Below are positions 1 to 3,474 of a DNA stretch of 5,870 nucleotides, in pieces; the stretch's first letter is position 1, and the number at the start of each line of letters is the position of its first letter. The notes beneath the pieces are model-generated. The model was not told the origin of the DNA, made no database searches, and saw only the letters and a list, made by a program, of their open reading frames with translations. The stretch is from an uncultured Erysipelotrichaceae bacterium. Its GTDB lineage: Bacteria > Bacillota_I > Bacilli_A > RFN20 > CAG-288. The stretch spans positions 1-5,870 of the forward strand of contig CACXYG010000094.1 of the NCBI GenBank assembly GCA_902771745.1. Reading direction: 5' to 3'. The position numbers were made by a program, and so were the translations under genes.

Positions 1-2
1 TT

Positions 3-125
3 TGGTTCATTCTTTCAAAACCATTCACGCCAGCTGAGAAGTTTGAAGCCTTTGTAAAGAGAGCCATCTCGGTACACAAGACACTTCGCTTTGACATGTC
101 TTTGTCCAAAAAACACGATAGTTGA
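3..125 (+). CDS. C-terminal end of an unrecognised protein (partial, runs in from left edge)
   Basis: The frame is open from the left edge and ends at a TGA (123-125), giving 40 residues that end in ...MSLSKKHDS. The residues form a plausible hydrophilic C-terminus, with aromatic residues early (WFIL) and a basic tail, and codon choice resembles the downstream genes. I recognise no family. The minus strand across the same bases also holds a short open stretch (146 to 15) with a protein-like reading (...VYRDGSLYKGF...), so the strand is not secure. No clear terminator follows. Confidence 0.3.
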   Translation, partial: WFILSKPFTPAEKFEAFVKRAISVHKTLRFDMSLSKKHDS

Positions 126-275
126 CGATAATTTCACCACGCACTTTCACAATTGGATTTTTATGTTTTTTTTATATTGGAAAAAGCAAAAACATCGATG
201 TTATCGATTGTTTTAAAAATCGATATAAATTAATTAATTTTCTTAAAAAATCAGTTGAAAACATAGGAAAATAAA
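126..275. other. AT-rich intergenic stretch with clustered ATCGAT palindromes
   Basis: No supported gene lies here. Three ATCGAT hexamers occur at 194-199, 203-208 and 219-224. The first is the centre of a perfect 12-bp palindrome AACATCGATGTT (191-202), and the second and third are separated by 10 bp of T/A-rich sequence. The spacing and symmetry could reflect protein binding, but such motifs also arise by chance in AT-rich DNA. No protein is assigned. Confidence 0.35.
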
Positions 276-291
276 ATGTAATCACTTACAT
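276..291. promoter_or_regulatory. LacI/cre-like operator 1
   Basis: ATGTAATCACTTACAT is a perfect inverted repeat with 6-bp arms and a 4-bp centre. It fits the LacI-family/CcpA cre pattern (WTGNAANCGNWNNCAW) except for A in place of the central G. Its start is 32 bp, about three helical turns, from the next copy. It lies upstream of the promoter-like region of the small transcript, so it may act through looping or cooperative binding. The operator class is seen directly; the regulator is inferred. Confidence 0.55.
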
Positions 292-302
292 GGATTTCCA
301 TG
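289..302. repeat. 14-bp palindrome between the two operators
   Basis: CATGGATTTCCATG has perfect 6-bp arms around TT. It overlaps the last three bases of operator 1 and ends 5 bp before operator 2. It may be an additional protein-binding site in this compact control region or a chance palindrome; its sequence differs from the TGTA-type operators beside it. Confidence 0.35.
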
Positions 303-307
303 AAAAA

Positions 308-323
308 ATGTATCCGTTTACAT
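308..323. promoter_or_regulatory. LacI/cre-like operator 2
   Basis: ATGTATCCGTTTACAT has TGTA/TACA outer arms and a CG at its centre. It fits the cre consensus with one mismatch. It contains the TTTACA hexamer (317-322) that could serve as a -35 element, so a bound repressor would block RNA polymerase. The same TGTA...TACA class recurs at the start point of the GH2 gene (3448-3461). Confidence 0.6.
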
Positions 324-352
324 ATTTTCTTTTCAAAAATAATAACTATACT
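317..352 (+). promoter_or_regulatory. Promoter-like region of the small transcript
   Basis: Two overlapping readings are possible. One is -35 TTTACA (317-322), a 17-bp spacer and a weak -10 TAATAA (340-345). The other is a good -10 TATACT (347-352) with a poor -35 TTTTCT (325-330) 16 bp upstream. Either puts the start near 352-360, about 190 nt before the end of the terminator T-tract. I cannot choose between them from sequence alone. Confidence 0.45.
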
Positions 353-411
353 CTTCTTGCTGTGAAACAAGCAGCCTAAAAATGTCATCCCTGAAAGGAG
401 TATATATATCA

Positions 412-486
412 ATGATCACCTTAATTCACTATTTTGCTTCTTATATCATCAGAAGCAACAAAGCTTACAAGTCCTTAGCTAAGTAG
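412..486 (+). CDS. 24-residue small peptide of unknown function
   Basis: An ATG at 412 follows an excellent AAAGGAG (394-400) with an 11-nt gap, slightly long. The frame ends at TAG (484-486). The peptide begins MITLIHYFASYI and ends KAYKSLAK, so it has a hydrophobic/aromatic first half and a lysine-rich second half. It could be a short membrane-associated or amphipathic peptide, a leader peptide, or only a translated stretch within a structured RNA. It has no run of one amino acid as in a biosynthetic attenuator. The gene is followed by its own terminator rather than by a co-transcribed operon, which argues against classical leader attenuation. Confidence 0.4.
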   Translation: MITLIHYFASYIIRSNKAYKSLAK

Positions 487-515
487 TTTGTAAGCTCCTC
501 GCTTAATTTTCCCCC

Positions 516-546
516 GACCTTCCCGTAACTGGGAAGGTCTTTTTTG
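516..546 (+). terminator. Rho-independent terminator of the small transcript
   Basis: GACCTTCCC (516-524) pairs perfectly with GGGAAGGTC (531-539) around a 6-nt loop and runs directly into TTTTTT (540-545). It is strong enough to insulate the transporter operon, whose promoter starts about 85 bp further on. Confidence 0.92.
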
Positions 547-577
547 TCTTTAAAAAATATTTTTTTAAAATTTTTTC

Positions 578-590
578 TCGATAAAATCGA
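578..590. repeat. Small TCGAT/ATCGA inverted repeat
   Basis: TCGAT (578-582) and ATCGA (586-590) flank AAA, inside an extremely A/T-rich stretch (548-576) that lies just upstream of the transporter operon promoter. The A/T tracts may act as an UP-element-like or bent region. Function is unknown. Confidence 0.25.
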
Positions 591-610
591 AGGTTTTCAT
601 TTCTGTAAGT

Positions 611-628
611 GCTTTAGTGAAATAAAGT
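611..628. promoter_or_regulatory. Operator copy 1 of transporter operon
   Basis: GCTTTAGTGAAATAAAGT is the most upstream of three related 18-bp palindromes. Its arms are CTTTA/TAAAG. It ends one base before the -35 hexamer. It lies 25 bp (start to start) from copy 2. Confidence 0.7.
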
Positions 629-629
629 A

Positions 630-658
630 TTGACTACTTTAGTTAAATAAAGTATCAT
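630..658 (+). promoter_or_regulatory. Sigma-A-type promoter of the transporter operon
   Basis: TTGACT (630-635) and TATCAT (653-658) are separated by exactly 17 bp, each with five of six consensus bases. The predicted start is near 664-666. The spacer is occupied by an operator copy, and further copies lie immediately upstream and over the start region. Repression by steric exclusion of RNA polymerase is therefore the natural reading. Confidence 0.85.
636..653. promoter_or_regulatory. Operator copy 2 (inside promoter spacer)
   Basis: ACTTTAGTTAAATAAAGT has perfect 6-bp arms and fills the space between the -35 and -10 boxes. Aligned by centre with the E. coli TrpR operator (GTACTAGTTAACTAGTAC), the inner ten bases TAGTTAANTA agree at nine positions. 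The TrpR-like protein encoded at the end of this operon is therefore a candidate ligand; a MarR-type regulator is the main alternative. Confidence 0.75.
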
Positions 659-667
659 ATTGGCCGT

Positions 668-685
668 ACTTTAGCGAAGTAAAGT
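668..685. promoter_or_regulatory. Operator copy 3 (over the transcription start and leader)
   Basis: ACTTTAGCGAAGTAAAGT has perfect 6-bp arms ACTTTA/TAAAGT. It starts 32 bp after copy 2, lies a few bases downstream of the predicted transcription start, and ends at the base before the GAGG ribosome binding site (686-689). Confidence 0.72.
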
Positions 686-698
686 GAGGTAAATGAAA

Positions 699-1550
699 AT
701 GAAAACAAGAAAATCTATGATGTTAGCTGTCTTATCCTTCGGTATGTTAGCTTCCTGTGGCCAGAACACTTCTAGTGCTGGCTATGTTGATAACTACAAG
801 AATTTAAAAGGTTTTGATATCGACCTTGCCAAGGCGGCTTGTAAAGAACTTGATATCACTCCTGTCTTCCAGGAAATCGTCTGGGAACAGAAAGAAACGG
901 AATTATCCGCTAAACAGATTGATCTTATCTGGAATGGTTTGACCATCACCGATGAGAGAAAAGAAAGCTTAGAGATCTCTCTTCCTTATATGTCCAACAC
1001 TCAGGCTTTGGTCGTCAAGAAGGACTTCGCAGATGATAGCATCACTGCTGAAGACAACTATACCATCGCTTTTGAACAGGGTAGTGCTGGTGAAGATGCC
1101 TTCAATAACACTGATATGTTCAAAGGTTCTACTTCCGCGGGTGTCACTGCTCAGGTCACCGCTTTAACCGAAGTTTTATCCGGCACTTCTGATATCGCCA
1201 TCATCGATTCCATCATGGCTGGTTATTATTTGACGGACACTTCCAGTTATGGTTCCAAGTTGAAGATTCTTTCCGGTTACGATTTTGAAACCGAAAACTA
1301 TGGTATCGCTGGTAGAAAGGGTGACACCGCCTTAATCGCCAAGTTAAATGAAACCATTGAAACTTTATATAACAATGGTACTACCAATAGCATCGCTGAC
1401 ACCTATGGTTTGAAGAATGACTTGATCAAACCAGATGCCTATACCAAGTTTGACGCTGTCGAAGATAAATCTTCTTGGGAATATATCCAGAACAAGGGTA
1501 GCATCATCATCGGCTATACCGTCTTTGCTCCAATCGCTTTCGAGGCCTAA
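699..1550 (+). CDS. Amino-acid ABC transporter substrate-binding lipoprotein, apparently circularly permuted
   Basis: Extracellular solute-binding protein of family 3 (SBP_bac_3: Gln/Glu/His/polar amino acid type). It would be lipid-anchored and deliver an amino acid to the permease and ATPase encoded next. I chose ATG 699 (283 aa) because GAGG (686-689) lies 9 nt upstream; ATG 693 is in frame but only 3 nt from that SD. Numbering from 699: signal peptide with lipobox LASC ending at Cys20; GFDIDLAKA 38-46; NGLTITDER 79-87, whose Arg usually binds the ligand carboxylate; EQGSAGED 126-133; and DIAIID ending at Asp170, the usual ligand-amine contact. Odd: the first beta strand and its aromatic ligand loop, normally between signal peptide and GFDIDLAK, are missing there. 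A matching segment (GSIIIGYTVFAPIAF, 267-281, preceded by SSWEYIQNK) forms the C-terminus instead. Total length is normal, so it looks permuted rather than truncated. Confidence 0.9.
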   Translation: MKTRKSMMLAVLSFGMLASCGQNTSSAGYVDNYKNLKGFDIDLAKAACKELDITPVFQEIVWEQKETELSAKQIDLIWNGLTITDERKESLEISLPYMSNTQALVVKKDFADDSITAEDNYTIAFEQGSAGEDAFNNTDMFKGSTSAGVTAQVTALTEVLSGTSDIAIIDSIMAGYYLTDTSSYGSKLKILSGYDFETENYGIAGRKGDTALIAKLNETIETLYNNGTTNSIADTYGLKNDLIKPDAYTKFDAVEDKSSWEYIQNKGSIIIGYTVFAPIAFEA

Positions 1551-1552
1551 TT

Positions 1553-2206
1553 ATGTCTATTTCGTTTGCGGATGTCACACTGAAATTATTAGATGGTCTT
1601 GGTACCACTTGTCTTATCTTTATCATCTCCTGGGTTTTATCCATTCCTCTAGGTGTTCTCTTTTGTCGCTTATCGTTAAGTAAGAACAAGATCATTTCCA
1701 AAATCATGCAAGTCTTTATCTGGGTCATCAGAGGCACACCTTTGATGCTCCAGATCATGGTGGTCTTTTATGTGCCTGGTTTACTTTTCAACTGGCCATC
1801 CCTACCAAGAATTGTCGCAGCTATTGTCGCAATCGTCATCAACTATTCCGTATATTTCAGTGAGATTTTCCGTGCCGGTTATCAGTCCATCTCCAAAGGA
1901 CAAAAAGAAGCTGGTTTTGTTCTTGGATTGTCGAGAATTGAAATCTTCTTCAAAGTTCAGTTGTTACAGATCATCAAGAAAATCATGCCTCCGATGACCA
2001 ATGAGACCATCTCGCTTGTCAAGGATACCGCCTTAGCAAGAATCATCGCGGTCAATGAAGTCATGTTAGCAGCCGATAAGATTGTCGGCACTTATGCTAT
2101 CGTTTGGGTATTGTTCTATACAGCCATCTTCTATCTCGTGGTTGTCGGTATCATCTCGTTGCTCTTTAAGGGTGTTGAGAAGAAGTTGAATTATTTTGAG
2201 GGTTAG
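1553..2206 (+). CDS. Amino-acid ABC transporter permease (HisM/GlnP type)
   Basis: Membrane subunit of a polar amino acid importer, 217 aa, the usual length for this family (BPD_transp_1, HisM-like). It would act as a homodimer, as only one permease gene is present. Hydrophobic segments lie at about 17-38, 52-79, 86-102 and 181-205. The family motif RGTPLMLQI spans 60-68. The cytoplasmic coupling (EAA) loop is at 119-139 (EAGFVLGLSRIEIFF...), and SLVKDTALA at 154-162 is typical. It begins 2 nt after the binding-protein stop. Its SD (GAGG, 1542-1545, 7 nt from the ATG) lies inside the last codons of that gene, implying tight translational coupling. It ends in TAG 3 nt before the ATPase gene. 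Confidence 0.95.
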   Translation: MSISFADVTLKLLDGLGTTCLIFIISWVLSIPLGVLFCRLSLSKNKIISKIMQVFIWVIRGTPLMLQIMVVFYVPGLLFNWPSLPRIVAAIVAIVINYSVYFSEIFRAGYQSISKGQKEAGFVLGLSRIEIFFKVQLLQIIKKIMPPMTNETISLVKDTALARIIAVNEVMLAADKIVGTYAIVWVLFYTAIFYLVVVGIISLLFKGVEKKLNYFEG

Positions 2207-2209
2207 TCT

Positions 2210-3082
2210 ATGGCGTATTTAGAAATTGAAAACTTAGCGAAAAGCTATGATGGCAAAACAGTCCTGAATTCTTTTTCGGTCTCCCTAGAAAAAGGTCAGA
2301 TCTTATGTCTCATCGGTGATTCTGGTTCTGGTAAGACGACCTTTTTAAGACTAATCAACTTCTTGAGCAAAAAAGATGCTGGAAAGATATTCCTTGATGG
2401 TAAGGAGATCACCAAAGAAGGAAGATTGACCACCAAAGAACGTCAGGCCCAAGCCATGAATTTTGGTCTTGTCTTCCAATCCTTTAATCTCTTCCCACAA
2501 TACACCGTGATGCAAAATATTCTTCTTCCGATCAAAACCAAAGTTAAAAAGACGTTAAAAGAAAAGAAACTCTCACGCAAAGACTTCAAAGTAGAATATA
2601 ATAAGATTATGGAAGAGAAGCTTAAAGAAGCCGATAATTTGCTTCTGAAAGTCAATCTCCAGGATAAGAAAGATTCTTTCCCTAATCAGTTATCTGGTGG
2701 TGAAGCCCAGCGTGTCGCAATCATCCGTACGTTGATGCTTGATCCTAAAGTCTTGTGCTTTGATGAACCGACCTCGGCTTTAGACCCACGTCTTAAACGT
2801 CAGGTTGCTTCGACGATTCTCTCCTTAAAAGAGCAAGGCCATACCATCATCGTGGTCACCCATGAGATGGAGCTAGCAAGTGCGGTTGCTGATCAGGTCA
2901 TCTTCCTTGAAAAAGGTAACATCATCGAAAAGGGTGGTAGAGAAATTCTCCTCAACCCTCAAAGCGATGAACTGAAGAACTTCTTGTCCCTTGAACAATG
3001 TGAGGAAATTAACAATGGACAAACAGATGACCCTGAAACAGAAAGAGCTCGAGGAACTCTATTCAGCCTTAGTCAAGATTGA
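2210..3082 (+). CDS. Amino-acid ABC transporter ATP-binding protein (GlnQ/HisP type)
   Basis: Cytoplasmic ATPase that powers the importer, 290 aa against about 240-250 usual for GlnQ/HisP. Walker A GDSGSGKTT is at 36-44, the Q-loop at Gln90 (VFQSFNLFP), the ABC signature LSGGE at 161-165, Walker B VLCFDEPTSALD at 171-182 and the H-loop His218 (THEM); all catalytic residues are present. Two things explain the extra length. A lysine/glutamate-rich helical insertion lies at about 108-142, between the Q-loop and signature. A C-terminal tail after about residue 268 overlaps the next gene. GAGGG (2198-2202) within the end of the permease gene is 7 nt from the ATG. The gene ends in tandem stops TGA TAA (3080-3085). 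Confidence 0.95.
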   Translation: MAYLEIENLAKSYDGKTVLNSFSVSLEKGQILCLIGDSGSGKTTFLRLINFLSKKDAGKIFLDGKEITKEGRLTTKERQAQAMNFGLVFQSFNLFPQYTVMQNILLPIKTKVKKTLKEKKLSRKDFKVEYNKIMEEKLKEADNLLLKVNLQDKKDSFPNQLSGGEAQRVAIIRTLMLDPKVLCFDEPTSALDPRLKRQVASTILSLKEQGHTIIVVTHEMELASAVADQVIFLEKGNIIEKGGREILLNPQSDELKNFLSLEQCEEINNGQTDDPETERARGTLFSLSQD

Positions 3083-3296
3083 TAACGTGAAAGATTGTAA
3101 AGACTTCTTGGATGACTTACTTACCGCCAAAGAATTAGATTCACTTTCTGGCAGAGTACACTGCGCCAAGTTGTTCATCCAGGGTAAGACCTATATTGAG
3201 GTCACCAATGAAACAACCGTCTCCAGTGCCACTCTTGCCCGCGTCAGCAAATGCGTCAAGCAGGGTAAGGGTTATAACAAGATCTTGAAAGATTAA
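3015..3296 (+). CDS. TrpR-like regulator, YerC/YecD family
   Basis: Small DNA-binding protein of the Trp-repressor superfamily, 93 aa. The C-terminal half carries the superfamily pattern: LTAKELDSLSGR at 36-47, then a helix-turn-helix at about 51-82 with recognition helix VSSATLARVSKC (69-80) and the closing GKGYNKIL. The first 35 residues are a charged helical dimerisation arm, as usual. ATG 3015 is favoured: GAGGA (3002-3006) lies 8 nt upstream, while the in-frame TTG at 2991 would lie inside the ATPase with no SD. It overlaps the ATPase gene by 68 nt in another frame, so it is co-transcribed with the transporter. It is a good candidate to bind the ACTTTA palindromes at the operon promoter. 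The effector is unknown; an amino acid carried by the transporter is the obvious guess. Confidence 0.88.
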   Translation: MDKQMTLKQKELEELYSALVKIDNVKDCKDFLDDLLTAKELDSLSGRVHCAKLFIQGKTYIEVTNETTVSSATLARVSKCVKQGKGYNKILKD

Positions 3297-3310
3297 TCAC
3301 CGTTTCATAT

Positions 3311-3340
3311 TCCCACCTGAAAAGGTGGGATTTTTGTTTG
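3311..3340 (+). terminator. Rho-independent terminator of the transporter operon
   Basis: TCCCACCT (3311-3318) pairs perfectly with AGGTGGGA (3323-3330) around a GAAA tetraloop, followed by TTTTTGTTTG. It lies 14 nt after the stop of the TrpR-like gene and closes the four-gene operon. Confidence 0.93.
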
Positions 3341-3417
3341 TTTTCTTGTTTATCTTTCATCTCATTCGAGCAGAATAGACAATTTTCGTCAAAAACACGC
3401 CAATTTATGCCATTTCT

Positions 3418-3446
3418 TTGATTATATAGGTTGGATAAATTATAAT
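3418..3446 (+). promoter_or_regulatory. Promoter of the GH2 gene
   Basis: TTGATT (3418-3423), a 17-bp spacer and a perfect TATAAT (3441-3446) form a strong housekeeping promoter. The predicted start is near 3452-3454, inside the operator at 3448-3461. This gives a short leader of roughly 20 nt before the ATG. Confidence 0.88.
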
Positions 3447-3447
3447 A

Positions 3448-3461
3448 TGTAAGCCGTTACA
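3448..3461. promoter_or_regulatory. LacI-family operator at the GH2 start point
   Basis: TGTAAGCCGTTACA has perfect TGTAA/TTACA arms around GCCG and begins one base after the -10 box. This is the classical repressor position for a LacI-family sugar regulator. It resembles the operators at 276-291 and 308-323. Confidence 0.7.
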
Positions 3462-3474
3462 AAGGAGATTTGGT

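Larger units (their letters stand above)
359..546 (+). ncRNA. Candidate structured small RNA or small-peptide mRNA
   Basis: A short independent transcription unit lies between an operator-bearing promoter-like region and a strong terminator, with no ordinary gene inside. The transcript can form two perfect hairpins before the terminator: TTGCTTCT (434-441) with AGAAGCAA (451-458), loop 9 nt, and AGCTTACAA (462-470) with TTGTAAGCT (488-496), loop 17 nt. The second loop carries the palindrome CTTAGCTAAG (474-483). Both stems lie within or across the end of a 24-codon ORF that has an SD, so the RNA may be dual-function. It matches no riboswitch or sRNA that I recognise. The 5' end is approximate. 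Confidence 0.5.

Noticed and set aside
15..146. Minus-strand fragment resembling the end of a transposase
   Set aside because: It is only about 41 codons with weak GTG starts, no inverted repeats and no recognisable DDE motif. The opposite frame is equally open, so the element call is not supportable.
412..486. Type I toxin peptide with antisense RNA
   Set aside because: The peptide has no convincing full transmembrane segment and I see no clear opposing promoter over it.
412..546. Classical amino-acid biosynthesis attenuator, or a T-box or known riboswitch
   Set aside because: There is no run of regulatory codons in the 24-aa ORF, no T-box sequence or recognisable aptamer, and the next operon has its own promoter after a strong terminator.
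699..1550. Reading the binding protein as a truncated pseudogene lacking its N-terminal strand
   Set aside because: Signal peptide, lipobox, SD and promoter are intact, the frame is uninterrupted, length is normal, and the missing strand is present at the C-terminus.
2991..3014. TTG start at 2991 for the TrpR-like gene
   Set aside because: ATG 3015 has GAGGA 8 nt upstream and gives the usual family length. The TTG has no SD.
3080..3085. TGA read as tryptophan (alternative genetic code)
   Set aside because: TGG is used for Trp throughout, and TGA at the ATPase end is followed directly by TAA, consistent with an ordinary tandem stop.
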